A DNA stretch of 64,000 nucleotides. Source: Oceanobacter antarcticus (GTDB lineage: Bacteria > Pseudomonadota > Gammaproteobacteria > Pseudomonadales > Oceanobacteraceae). The position numbers were made by a program, and so were the translations under genes. Every line of letters begins with the position of its first letter. Within the stretch, counting starts at the first letter, position 1. A model generated the notes under the pieces. That model was given only the letters and a program-made list of their open reading frames with translations, was not told the origin of the DNA and ran no database searches. Positions 10,701-19,010 of this stretch are shown piece by piece. The stretch is from positions 1 through 64,000 of the forward strand of contig NZ_JBBKTX010000011.1 of the NCBI RefSeq assembly GCF_044962685.1, given 5' to 3'.

Positions 10701-11273
10701 ACAGGCATCCGGTGTCATAGCCTCGCGGGTATAGGCCAGAATGGAGTTGCCGGAGAGCAGATCATCCGGCATCAAAAGCTCGGTGTAGTCGTCAATACGC
10801 TCGAACAAGAACGGCATTGCGCTGTACCAGTAGTTACAGGCAGCTACGACCAGTAGGCGATAGGCTTCCCCCTGCGGATCCTGACTGGGTGTTTTGCTAT
10901 CCAGCAGGGCAAAGATCTTTTGGCGGGTTGACTCCGACACCATTTCTTCATCGATATGGCCCATTTTGGCATCCGCCAGGATCTCTGGCTGGAACTGCCC
11001 CTCAGCAGGGGAAACAATGCCAATGCGGTTGTAACGATTCACGTCCATAAAACGCAGAGCGCAGAAGCGGTTGAACCAGATGTAGGCCACCCGCTCGATA
11101 ACCTGCTCTTTGCCTTGGCCGGTTACCGCCTCTTCCAGTTTTTTAATCACCTGTGGCCTTTCTCGCCGGGCGGGACTCTCGTCGGCGAGTACCAGTTTGA
11201 GCTTGGCTGTAACCTGTTCGAGGAGGCTGCGGCGAGCAAATTGGGCGAATTTTTTAAGTTTCGATGTTTCCAT
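7776..11273 (-). CDS. pglX: BREX-1 adenine-specific DNA methyltransferase PglX
   Basis: PglX (1165 aa) methylates adenine in the host's BREX recognition sites and so marks self DNA. The SAM-binding motif I (DPACGSGHMLTYAFD) is near residue 291 and the catalytic NPPY (VVANPPYMGSGG) near residue 465. The region between about 8,700 and 9,850, which encodes the central and target-recognition part, is visibly richer in A/T than the flanking ends, as expected if specificity segments are exchanged by recombination. No long homopolymer tract suggesting phase variation was seen. It starts 3 bases after the PD-(D/E)xK gene stop. The C-terminal part is rich in charged helices. Confidence 0.94.
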   Translation of the reverse strand: METSKLKKFAQFARRSLLEQVTAKLKLVLADESPARRERPQVIKKLEEAVTGQGKEQVIERVAYIWFNRFCALRFMDVNRYNRIGIVSPAEGQFQPEILADAKMGHIDEEMVSESTRQKIFALLDSKTPSQDPQGEAYRLLVVAACNYWYSAMPFLFERIDDYTELLMPDDLLSGNSILAYTREAMTPDACKDVEVIGWLYQFYISEKKDQVFADLKKNKKVTPENIPAATQLFTPHWIVRYLVENSLGRLWMLNRPDSGLIEQMDYYIKPEEPETDFLRISSPEEIKICDPACGSGHMLTYAFDLLYAIYEEEGYEPSDIPAQILTHNLYGIEIDERAGELAAFALTMKARAKQRRFFRKPIQPNICVLENVRFDEGELKEYMDVVERDLFTAPLKSTLRQFEETDNFGSLIRPDVTDVDGILRALEAKDVSGQLFLSETHKEVLKALRQVDYLCPKYHVVVANPPYMGSGGMNGRLKAWVKDHYPKSKADLFAMFMERALDLTVKQGSMAMINMQSWMFLSAYENLRSHLIAKSSFLSMAHLGERAFDTIGGAVVSTTAFVMENIAKPLREATYIRLVDGENESSKSSMLKEAAKNPRSKLRFSSATDDFAKIPGNLIAYWLTHRFAINFEKLPRLGESFTTREGLTTGSNDTFLRQWFEVSLDCSAFPKDTERTARWFAYLKGGEYRRWSGNTGHLVDWENEGERILNFIDQKTGRIRSHNYNGEWAFMPGITWSSVSGERFSVRSVSGGYMFDTTGSMGFVNPDSDRLGVVAYLNSTVAAAYMKVLSPAIRFQPGHALNLPFDKRPLSTAHAIASQCISLSQSDWDTYETSWDFTSLPLLNPEFRHTALQSTYKKVRTRWREMTLEMRRLEEENNDIFINAYGLQDELTPEVPLEEVTLTCNPHYRYGNNKSEEELEALLLANTMRELVSYAVGCMFGRYALEEPGLILANQGETIEDYLKRVPEPSFPADDDNVIPMLDGDWFTDDITERFREFLRIAFGEEHYGENLRFVEQALGKDIRKYFLKDFYNDHVRRYKKRPIYWLFSSPKGSFNALIYMHRYQPHTVGTVLEYLRDFKDEKLQARKNHLEAVSISAGASQGDKTKALKEIEKINKILVELDDYERDVLYPLATEQVEIDLDDGVKANYPKFGEALKKIPGLS

Positions 11274-11276
11274 GAA

Positions 11277-11774
11277 TTAGGCTCCCGCACTTATTCTGCG
11301 GACGGTATGGGTTCCAAATTGTTTCTTGTACTGGTCCAGATTGAGAATGACGCACGCCTGTGCAAACGACAGAGACCAGTCTTTGTGATTCAATGGCAGG
11401 CAGCGGTGCAGCTGATCTTGTTTAGCTAGCAGCAATGCGGGATCGAGAGCGGCCATGGAAAGCAGGACGACATAATGAACTGGTTTTCCCACCTTACCGC
11501 TGAGGGCTCGGAACCAAAGGCTGTCTCTATACTTCCCCGCCAAATCCGGTATTAAATTGCCACTGACGAGCTTTTGTCTGAATGCTTCAGGATTGGTCGC
11601 GACAGGGTTGTCAGGGTCTTTTACTTCCACAAAAACCAAGCGATCCTCATACTCTGCAATAAAATCAACGCGCTTCATGGTGCTTTGCCCATGTAGCGCG
11701 TCGTCATCGAAGCGGACGGCTTCAATAGCATCGCTGAAATCGAATTCCAGATCGTCCTCGGAGAGAAGAGTCAT
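11277..11774 (-). CDS. Small PD-(D/E)xK nuclease-like protein, partner of an AAA ATPase
   Basis: A 165-residue protein whose core reads RVDFIAEYEDRLVFVEVKDP: an Asp followed after a beta-hairpin by E-V-K, the D...ExK signature of PD-(D/E)xK nucleases. The rest is a compact alpha/beta protein with a C-terminal QYKKQFGTHTVRRI helix. Its start codon overlaps the ATPase stop (ATGA at 11771-11774), so the two are translated as a pair and probably work together. I do not recognise a named family. It is embedded immediately upstream of pglX in the BREX operon, which points to a nuclease-type defence effector (inference). Confidence 0.7.
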   Translation of the reverse strand: MTLLSEDDLEFDFSDAIEAVRFDDDALHGQSTMKRVDFIAEYEDRLVFVEVKDPDNPVATNPEAFRQKLVSGNLIPDLAGKYRDSLWFRALSGKVGKPVHYVVLLSMAALDPALLLAKQDQLHRCLPLNHKDWSLSFAQACVILNLDQYKKQFGTHTVRRISAGA

Positions 11775-12937
11775 ACCTTTCCCCCGAGCGAGCGCTTGAT
11801 CTCTTCGTCGTATAAATCATTGAACGTGTTCGCTATGGCATTGTTATCCAGCTCTTTATAGCTATTCGCTGATTGAAGAGTAACTTGGCCACCTTTGTTG
11901 ACCAGTGCATGGAAGCGAATATGATCTCCCTGCCCTGGGCGGGCCAGGAGGTCAAACCATTTGAGCAGTACATAATCATGGGTGGCGAGAATGACCTGCT
12001 GGTTATTTCTTGCCAGCTCCAGAAGAACCTGAACAAGCAGCTTCATCAGCTTGGGGTTCATATTGGATTCCGGTTCGTCCCAGAACAGGGGGCCACTGGA
12101 ACCAGGAGACAGCACGCCGTTACTTAGCAACCTGTGCAGAATACCGATCTTTCTGAAGCCTTCCGCTGTCATGCTGCTGGAGTACTGACGACCGCTTTCT
12201 GCGACGAACTCCGTCACGGTGGAATCCTGATACGCTTGGGCGGACTTGGAATTGGTTCGTTTAGGAGAGGGCTTTTCCCGATATTCACCTGGCTGGAAGC
12301 AGAAGCCGCCGTTTTCCCACTGATAACGGCCACCAATCAGGCTGACCAATTGCGGAACGATCGAACTCAGCCTCGGATCTTGGTTGATTCGCACGTCCAG
12401 GTCTTCATCACTGGATTTGGTCAGGGCCTTGGCAAGATCGACGTAGCCATCATCGAATATCAGCTCAACCGTCTTCTGATCGTGTGTTTCGTCGGCCATA
12501 CCTTTGACCAGAGAGAGCACTTCTTTGGTTGGGATGAACACTGGCTCAGCCCGGTACTTGGCGTAGCTTTGCGAATCCTTGATTGAAAGCTCAGAGGAGT
12601 TGTTGAAAAAGGTCGCGTTGACCTTCTGCCCCTCTGCAAACTGCGCGGTTAAACTCGCGTGTTCCCTAGCCCCGTGAAGGTGCATCTTCCCGAGCTTGTC
12701 ATCCAGAGGCATGAACAGGCGTAAGAACTTGGTAGTTAAGGCCGCTTCGAGCTCGGCTTTACCGAGATCCGGCTTGCTCTTGAAAAACGATGCGCCGGCA
12801 CAAAGCCCATAGGCCGCCTTGAGCAAGTGTGTTTTGCCGGTACCGTTTTCACCAATGATCACGTTGATCTTGGGTGAGAAATCGATGTCCAGATCACCGA
12901 ATGACGTAAAGTTTTTGAGTTCAAGCCGGTCTATCAT
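11771..12937 (-). CDS. AAA family ATPase (AAA_21-like), partner of the PD-(D/E)xK protein
   Basis: An ABC-class ATPase of 388 residues from the chosen start. It has Walker A GENGTGKTH, a signature-like SSSMTAEGFRKIG, Walker B PLFWDEPESNMNP and ILATHDYVLLKWFD. The ATG at 12937 is preceded by a GGGAAG ribosome-binding site and gives the family-typical start IDRLELKNFTSF. The frame stays open upstream to 13054 (RRAYFRMQVRAVADRV...). That upstream part looks like a genuine N-terminal extension knocked out of frame by a 10-bp tandem duplication at 13020-13039; removing one copy fuses it to an ATG at 13076. ATPase + nuclease pairs of this size recall Septu- and AbiL-type defence modules. Confidence 0.78.
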   Translation of the reverse strand: MIDRLELKNFTSFGDLDIDFSPKINVIIGENGTGKTHLLKAAYGLCAGASFFKSKPDLGKAELEAALTTKFLRLFMPLDDKLGKMHLHGAREHASLTAQFAEGQKVNATFFNNSSELSIKDSQSYAKYRAEPVFIPTKEVLSLVKGMADETHDQKTVELIFDDGYVDLAKALTKSSDEDLDVRINQDPRLSSIVPQLVSLIGGRYQWENGGFCFQPGEYREKPSPKRTNSKSAQAYQDSTVTEFVAESGRQYSSSMTAEGFRKIGILHRLLSNGVLSPGSSGPLFWDEPESNMNPKLMKLLVQVLLELARNNQQVILATHDYVLLKWFDLLARPGQGDHIRFHALVNKGGQVTLQSANSYKELDNNAIANTFNDLYDEEIKRSLGGKV

Positions 12938-13019
12938 CATTACTTCCCGATTGTTCACTATCCCCTGATCCAGCACCCGGTCGGCCACTGCCCTCACTTG
13001 CATGCGGAAATACGCGCGG

Positions 13020-13039
13020 CGCTCGTATTCGCTCGTATT
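13020..13039. repeat. Perfect 10-bp tandem duplication upstream of the AAA ATPase gene
   Basis: CGCTCGTATT occurs twice head to tail. The duplication lies in what would be the N-terminal coding part of the ATPase gene on the minus strand. A related half-site (GCNCGTATT) recurs at 13051-13059 and inverted at 13009-13017, so the stretch could also be read as an operator with half-sites spaced by about one and two helical turns. Confidence 0.8.
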
Positions 13040-13062
13040 TTTCGTGCGCCGCACGTATTTTA

Positions 13063-14733
13063 TCAGCTTCGCTCATATCGAGTCCCCTTCCCCTGGCCTA
13101 CCGGGCGTATCACACCCTTGTCTTTCAAGCGGTTGAGCAGCCGAGTGGCTTGGAAAGGGCTGATATGGCACAGATCAGCGGCATCCGCTCGTTTGATGCT
13201 GCCGTGGGTATCGATGAAATTCAGCACCATTTGCTCCTGTTGGATGGCATCGAACCCCGCCTGGCGAACGTAGGCCGCCTTCTGTCCCGCCCCCCGGTAA
13301 ACCTTGGCGCTCAGGGTGTAAGTGCGGCCCTTGCCGGTGCCGTGGGCTTCCACCATGCCTGCTTCCACCAGCTTTTCCAGGGTGCCCCGGACCACGGTTT
13401 CGGGCTTTTGCACGGATTTGGCCAGGTCCGCCGTTCTTAAGCGCCGCTCATTGCGCAGCCGGGACAGGATGATCAGGCTGTCGATGGGCATGGCGGCGCC
13501 GGTCTGTTCCTCACGCTCGACGATCATCCGCAGGAATTCGGCGTCCGCGTCCGCTGCGCTCATGCGCACGGAGACGGTGTGAGCGGACGACATGGAGTAG
13601 TCGGGGGCGGTGCGCCCGTAGCGGAGCATACCCTCGAAGATCCGGTCGATGCCCCGGCCAGTGCGTTCGGCAAGGCCGATGCGCTTGATAATGTCAGCCA
13701 GCAAGGGGTTACGGGAGCGAGGGTCGGCCACCAGCAGGTTGTCCAGGTTTACGCCCTCGACAAAACCACCGGGATTGCTGATGCTCAGGCCGTCGTCGTC
13801 CAGTTTGACGTGTACGGCGCCCAGGGCGCTGTAGTCGCGGTGAACCAGGGCGTTCACAAAGGCTTCCCGGAAGGCCCGGCGGTCGAAGTTGGGGATGGGC
13901 ACGCGAAACAGCCCGACCTGAATCTCCTCTTCCTCCACCCGGGCGCGAAACAGCACTTCGACCTCTTCAAAGGTCTCCAGCAGCGGTTTGCGGTAGAACT
14001 CATTGACCAGGACATCGGTACCGCGCAGCACCTGGAAGGCTACCTCGTGGGAGGGTAGGTGTTGCCGGAGCTGCATTTCATTCCCCAGCAGCAACAGGCC
14101 TGCAACCGTGGGGCGGCGCATGCCTCCCACGCTCACAGTCAGCCCCAGGGCGCCGTCCAGCTCATCGTCCGCCAGGGGCATCAGGCTCTGGTCGCCGCCG
14201 TACTTCTTGATGGCGTTGCGGATCCGGATGCGCTGAATCGGGTCCAGGTCTTCAACCGCCAGGTTTTCCACCGGCAAGGCAGAGGGGTCCGTTACCCCCA
14301 GGCTGGACTGGCGCTGAACAAACTCATGGGGGTAGAAGGGCACGGCCTCCGGAGTGCCGTCCATTCTCAGGCGCCGACGTTGCAGCAGACCATCCGAGGT
14401 GGACACCAGCTGCCGGGACTTGGGCACCTGGATCCTGGCAATAGGTTGCCCTTCCAGCTCCAGGGACTCAACGCGCACGGCCAGCGAGGGAATGGTCTTG
14501 TTGGCAATCAGCGCGGGCAGGCCGGCGAGGTTGCGGTGATTGGCATGCAGCCCAGTCGGGGTGCCATCGTCTTCAACGCCCAGGAACAGGTCGCCGCCCT
14601 CGGTGTTGGCCAGGGCCACCACCGCGGCCACCAGGTCCCGGTCCGGCAGGCTTTTGACGTCGCTCTTGAACTCGACGGCAAGGCTTTCGCCACCGCGAAT
14701 GAGCGCCCGGATTTCCTGTTCGGCTTCGTGCAT
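13063..14733 (-). CDS. ATP-binding AlbA_2/HATPase_c_4 protein with C-terminal winged helix
   Basis: A 556-residue protein. The N-terminal AlbA_2 (Schlafen-like, formerly AAA_4) domain contains ESLAVEFKSDVKS and NTEGGDLFLGVEDDG. The middle has the HATPase_c_4 signature (FREAFVNALVHRDYS, then SNPGGFVEGV and ERTGRGIDRI). Two winged-helix modules follow at the C-terminus (about residues 420-555). Such proteins are annotated as ATP-dependent transcriptional regulators and are common in BREX and other defence loci. The ATG at 14733, with GGGGAT six bases upstream, is preferred over the frame to 14832, which would overlap brxC. Its last 14 bases overlap the ancestral start (13076) of the next gene. 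Confidence 0.8.
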   Translation of the reverse strand: MHEAEQEIRALIRGGESLAVEFKSDVKSLPDRDLVAAVVALANTEGGDLFLGVEDDGTPTGLHANHRNLAGLPALIANKTIPSLAVRVESLELEGQPIARIQVPKSRQLVSTSDGLLQRRRLRMDGTPEAVPFYPHEFVQRQSSLGVTDPSALPVENLAVEDLDPIQRIRIRNAIKKYGGDQSLMPLADDELDGALGLTVSVGGMRRPTVAGLLLLGNEMQLRQHLPSHEVAFQVLRGTDVLVNEFYRKPLLETFEEVEVLFRARVEEEEIQVGLFRVPIPNFDRRAFREAFVNALVHRDYSALGAVHVKLDDDGLSISNPGGFVEGVNLDNLLVADPRSRNPLLADIIKRIGLAERTGRGIDRIFEGMLRYGRTAPDYSMSSAHTVSVRMSAADADAEFLRMIVEREEQTGAAMPIDSLIILSRLRNERRLRTADLAKSVQKPETVVRGTLEKLVEAGMVEAHGTGKGRTYTLSAKVYRGAGQKAAYVRQAGFDAIQQEQMVLNFIDTHGSIKRADAADLCHISPFQATRLLNRLKDKGVIRPVGQGKGTRYERS

Positions 14734-14773
14734 GGCTATCCCCAACATCGACCGGTTAGACGGTTCGGCATGC

Positions 14774-17700
14774 TTAAATCTGGACCTTGCGGCCTTGCTG
14801 GATTTCAACCAGAAGGGCCTCGCGCAGGGCATTCAGGTACCGGTCCACATCACCCTCGTCGGCCAACCAGGCCTTGTCGAACGCGACACGGAGGTTGCGG
14901 GTGTGAACATAGTCGGCGGGCGATTCCTTGACCTCGGGAGTCCCCCCGTCACTCTGGTCTTCACTCTGGCTACCTGGGTGCTGATCGGGGTCGTCTGCCG
15001 GTGCTGATTTCTGATTGGCCAGCGCCACCATTTTGCCCAGCAGCTTCTGGTAGCCCTCTTCTTCAAAGTATCGGGTCCGGTCCTTGATCACAGCAATCAA
15101 GCGCTCCTGTCCGATGTAATCAATCAGATCTCGGAAGGGTTTGTTGAGCTCATCCTGGCGCGGCTCCGGCAGGGACTGATATTCATCCATGCTTTGCATG
15201 CGTTCCTGCATGGTCTTTAGGGACGTTTCTGCCTGGGAGCGGGTTTGCTGCACTTTCTCGTCGATGCGGCCCTGTAGACTGTCCAATTGGCCCTTCAGCT
15301 GCTGAATACGGCTCCCCTTGTAGCAATTGGGATCGTTCAGGGTGGAACGGATCTGTTCAACCTCATCGCCAGAGACGTAGATGAAGTTGGGCTCCTGGCT
15401 CTGCAGGAAGGACCGAGCCTGGTTATAGATGTCTTTTTGTGAACCGCCCATAAACTTGCGGATGGGGTCGATGACATCCTCTTTCAGGTCCAGCAGCTGG
15501 TCTTCCTGCTTGCCCAATTCCGTCAGGTGCCAGGTGTAGGGCTTTCCGGCGACTTCTTTCAGCGTCACCAGGGCAGGTTTCAAGGCATTGAGAAACGGGT
15601 ACTGATCGACCTGCGCTATCCGCCGATCCAGGTCGTGGTACATGTCCTGGAAGGCTTCGCCGGCCTCTTTGCCCAGGGCCTTGGCTTCGCTGCTGCGGGG
15701 TGGGCTATCGAAGAAGTCCTCGTAGAACGACTTGAGGGCTCGGACCTGAGAGGCGGTGAACTCAATCTGTGGTTCCAGCACCACGTTGCCGTGGCCGTGA
15801 GTGTTACGCAGGGCGCGCTCCAGCTCGCTGTCCTCCAGGATGTTACCGTCGAGACGAACCTCCACCTTGCCACGGGCACACAGGTTGGCCAGGGTGCAGA
15901 GAATCGCGGCGTAATACCAGCCGTAGGGTTTGCGTTCGAATTTCTCCAGCAAGCCCTTGAGGGTGGTGCGGACACCGCCCCGATTGTTGCTCTGAATGAA
16001 TGCCAGCAGTTCCTGCTCGGATTCCGCCAGGGCCGTGGCGTCATTACCGAAAAGGCCATCGTCTGTACGGTTGAGGCAATTGCTGATGTCGTTTTCCGTG
16101 TAGGAAACGCCGCGCAACATGCGGAGGTTGGGGTAAGCCCGTGAAATCAGCTCATGGAAGCCCCGAATAATGCGGGTCTGGGGGTCCTCATTCGCCACTT
16201 CCACATCGGCGCCGCCAATGAGCAACTTGGACTTGCCAATGAGGGTGTGAACCTGCTGCCGGAGCCTGGCCTCGCGCTCACGGTTCTGAAAGCCCTTGTC
16301 ATTCAGGATCCGCTTAACGGCTTCCTGCTGGGTAACGGAAATGTTCTGCTTGATGTACTTCTCGGTGCGCTTGAACATGAGCAGATCGCGCACCAGGCGC
16401 TCGTCCGACGGCATGAGCACGAACAGCTCGTCCGCCTTGTAGGTCGAGGCTGTGCGTAGCATCTGCTCGTTGTCAGTATGCTCGTGGAACGGGCTGATGA
16501 CATTGATCGAGAGCTCGTATTCACGCCCATGCAGACGATCATCCAGTTTGCGCGAATAGGAGTAATCCTGCCCCTGATTCTGGGAGGAGCCGGCGTCATA
16601 GCGAATCTTGCGCTGCTTGATGACAAAGTCGAAAACGATCTTTTCCAGCTCGTCCGCGACATCCGATGATTCGACCTCGGTGTTCTTGATCTCCTGCTCG
16701 ACGTCCTTTTCCTCGTCCGTCAGGTACTCGTACTGGTCCCCGTTGCGCTGTATGTAGGTCTGTTGCTCCAGAAGGCTCAGGGCTTCCTCGACCTTGGTGC
16801 GAAGTGCCGGCAGATCCTGATCGAAGGCATCCAGCATCAGCACGCAAAGGTTACGCACCGTGGGCTTGAATTCCTTGACATATTTGACCAGGAACAGGGC
16901 CTTCAGCAGCCGGATGGCGAAGGCATTATCGAGGTGGTTCTCTGCCTGAATAATCGCCCGCTGTATTTGTGATTTCAGTGCAGAGCGGATGCCTTCAAAC
17001 ATCAGGTCAAAGGTGGCCAGCTGGCCCACCTGATGGTTGCCGATGTGGATGGCCACCTGCTGGAAAACCCCCAGCATGGAGCGCTCACCGACGGAACTGT
17101 GCTTACCCTCGAAGGCGTTGTGCTGCGACAGATTCTGGATCGCCGATTGAAACAGCGCGAACTGGTAGGGGACGAAGGGGTAGCTGTGGATGAAGTGGTC
17201 CCTGTCCCGGAAGTTCCGGTAGGTGGCCGATCCATCCGCGAAGTCAAACAGGGTTTTGAAGTTGTTTGCCTGCGCGTGATAGACGTCCGACAGCTGATTG
17301 ACGCCTTCTTCGGTCTTGGTTAACAGGCGCTTCTGGATGACCTCTGCCACGTCCGCGCTGGACAGCTTCATGCGGTTATTGAACCGTGCCTGAATTTTCG
17401 AGAAGTCGTTGCCTTGTTGCTTGCCCATTTCGCCAACCACGTTTTTCATCTCTTCCTGCGCGGTGACGATAATCCAGGCCCGGCCCCGACACTTGGTGGC
17501 GAGGCTCTCGGCAATGGTTTGCAGGTTGGTCATCAGCTTGGTGTTGTCGGCAATGTACTGGCCGACCTCGTCCACAAAGAAGTTCAGGCGGAACTCTTTG
17601 TGGCCACCCTCTTTTGCCTGCTTCTCGATATAGGCATTCACATTGTCCGCGAAGTCTTCAATCGAGACTCGGTATTCGCTGCGGTACTTGTCCAGAATGC

Positions 17701-18355
17701 CCGCTGCCGACTGCGGGTCGCCACCGGTCACAGCGGCGTAGGCTTGGGCAATATTCGGGCCTTCCAGAAGGGCTTGCTCCCGGCCTTTCTGCCAGGGGCG
17801 GCCGGCGATGGTCTCGTACTCGGCTTTGAATTGTTCGTACAGGCCACGGCCGTCCAGATCGCGCTCAAACTGGGCAATGTGCCCTTGTTTGCCGTAGTAG
17901 CCGCACATTTCGTCGAAGACTTTAACGAACACGGCCAGAAGCGCATCAATCTGGGTTTTGCTGATGACATCGGCTTTCTGATCGATGTTGAACAGAATGC
18001 TCTTCGCCGGAATTGAGACAGCTCGCTTCAGGTCGCCCCGGAGAATTTCATTCTCGCTACACTTGGGAAGGAACAGATCCAGTGTCGTAGCACCGTCCAT
18101 CTCCCGGTTTTCAAGCAGAAGAGCCAGCATCTTGAGGAGGTGTGACTTACCCGAGCCGAAGAAGCCGGAGACCCATACCCCGTTCGCCCCTTCGTAGTTG
18201 TTATAGGCGTCCAGGAACTCTTCGAGGCGCTTCTCGACTTCGTTGGTCAGTACGTATTCTTCGATTTCGAGGCGAAGACTGGCTTCATCGTCGGCTTTGA
18301 TAACGCCTTCAATGGGGCGGTCAACGGGCTTTAGAAAAATATTCTTCAATGTCAT
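14774..18355 (-). CDS. brxC: BREX system P-loop ATPase BrxC
   Basis: BrxC (1193 aa), the large P-loop ATPase of BREX type 1. Walker A (GFFGSGKSHLLKML) is near residue 64 and a Walker B-like LNFFVDEVGQYIADN near 263. Long helical and coiled regions follow, including a segment with repeated QTRSQAETSLKTMQERM heptads near residue 1040, and the C-terminal tail is acidic. BrxC is essential for exclusion and methylation complexes in characterised type 1 systems (family knowledge). It follows brxB by 43 bases. Confidence 0.95.
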   Translation of the reverse strand: MTLKNIFLKPVDRPIEGVIKADDEASLRLEIEEYVLTNEVEKRLEEFLDAYNNYEGANGVWVSGFFGSGKSHLLKMLALLLENREMDGATTLDLFLPKCSENEILRGDLKRAVSIPAKSILFNIDQKADVISKTQIDALLAVFVKVFDEMCGYYGKQGHIAQFERDLDGRGLYEQFKAEYETIAGRPWQKGREQALLEGPNIAQAYAAVTGGDPQSAAGILDKYRSEYRVSIEDFADNVNAYIEKQAKEGGHKEFRLNFFVDEVGQYIADNTKLMTNLQTIAESLATKCRGRAWIIVTAQEEMKNVVGEMGKQQGNDFSKIQARFNNRMKLSSADVAEVIQKRLLTKTEEGVNQLSDVYHAQANNFKTLFDFADGSATYRNFRDRDHFIHSYPFVPYQFALFQSAIQNLSQHNAFEGKHSSVGERSMLGVFQQVAIHIGNHQVGQLATFDLMFEGIRSALKSQIQRAIIQAENHLDNAFAIRLLKALFLVKYVKEFKPTVRNLCVLMLDAFDQDLPALRTKVEEALSLLEQQTYIQRNGDQYEYLTDEEKDVEQEIKNTEVESSDVADELEKIVFDFVIKQRKIRYDAGSSQNQGQDYSYSRKLDDRLHGREYELSINVISPFHEHTDNEQMLRTASTYKADELFVLMPSDERLVRDLLMFKRTEKYIKQNISVTQQEAVKRILNDKGFQNREREARLRQQVHTLIGKSKLLIGGADVEVANEDPQTRIIRGFHELISRAYPNLRMLRGVSYTENDISNCLNRTDDGLFGNDATALAESEQELLAFIQSNNRGGVRTTLKGLLEKFERKPYGWYYAAILCTLANLCARGKVEVRLDGNILEDSELERALRNTHGHGNVVLEPQIEFTASQVRALKSFYEDFFDSPPRSSEAKALGKEAGEAFQDMYHDLDRRIAQVDQYPFLNALKPALVTLKEVAGKPYTWHLTELGKQEDQLLDLKEDVIDPIRKFMGGSQKDIYNQARSFLQSQEPNFIYVSGDEVEQIRSTLNDPNCYKGSRIQQLKGQLDSLQGRIDEKVQQTRSQAETSLKTMQERMQSMDEYQSLPEPRQDELNKPFRDLIDYIGQERLIAVIKDRTRYFEEEGYQKLLGKMVALANQKSAPADDPDQHPGSQSEDQSDGGTPEVKESPADYVHTRNLRVAFDKAWLADEGDVDRYLNALREALLVEIQQGRKVQI

Positions 18356-18398
18356 TGTACTTTCCCTTAATGATTACGCCTCGAATCGTATCGTCCGC

Positions 18399-19010
18399 TC
18401 AGGCTTCGTAATGAAAGATGTTGAACGCACGGTAGTACTTGTCGTCATGCAACCTGCCGAACAGGTCCAGCGATGCACCGGTTTCCAGCGAGTGGGTATA
18501 GGAGCCCGGGAAGAACATCACCGTTGGTTGTTCTTTGGCGGTGCTCTGCAAGTTGTTGAGCACGTTATGGGAGCGTATGTAGGGAAAAACCTCGCCCACC
18601 CCTGAGAGAAACAGCACGTCAAACTCAACGGACCGCAGTTTTGCCGCAATAGCGGGCACCAAATGGGCTTCCGGGTCCAGCACCCCCTGTAGCAGTTCTT
18701 TCAACTGATCCTTTGAGACCGTGGGCTCCAGCTCCAACACCTGCTCCCAGATGTCTCTTTCTTTCAAAATATCGATGGCCAGGTCGTACAGATTGATACT
18801 CAGGATCCGGATGCCCGCCTGCTCCAGCCGGTTAACCAACTGCCGCTGAAGACGCTCCATCTCGACCGCTTCTTCAGGCCGGTAGGGGCAGATGAAGAAA
18901 GGCACTTCATTACCCAGTCCCTGCTTGTTCAGGAATCGCTGGCCGGAAACCACGCTGAACAGGTGCTGTAGTCGCTCCTGCATCGGCATTTTGGCAATGT
19001 CCTTTCTCAA
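18399..19010 (-). CDS. brxB: BREX protein BrxB (DUF1788)
   Basis: BrxB, DUF1788 family (203 aa as given), with the conserved segments SGQRFLNKQGLGNEVPFFICPY and FLSGVGEVFPYIRSHNVLNNL. The full frame begins with a TTG at 19010 that overlaps the brxA stop (TTGA). An ATG at 18989, with AAGGA ten bases upstream, would give 196 residues beginning MPMQERLQHLF and may be the true start; both keep coupling to brxA. The protein has no recognised catalytic motif. It is a conserved core part of type 1 BREX. Confidence 0.92.
   Translation of the reverse strand: MRKDIAKMPMQERLQHLFSVVSGQRFLNKQGLGNEVPFFICPYRPEEAVEMERLQRQLVNRLEQAGIRILSINLYDLAIDILKERDIWEQVLELEPTVSKDQLKELLQGVLDPEAHLVPAIAAKLRSVEFDVLFLSGVGEVFPYIRSHNVLNNLQSTAKEQPTVMFFPGSYTHSLETGASLDLFGRLHDDKYYRAFNIFHYEA

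Noticed and set aside
7776..11273. Phase-variable homopolymer tract in pglX
   Set aside because: Looked for long G/C runs as in phase-variable PglX genes; none seen.
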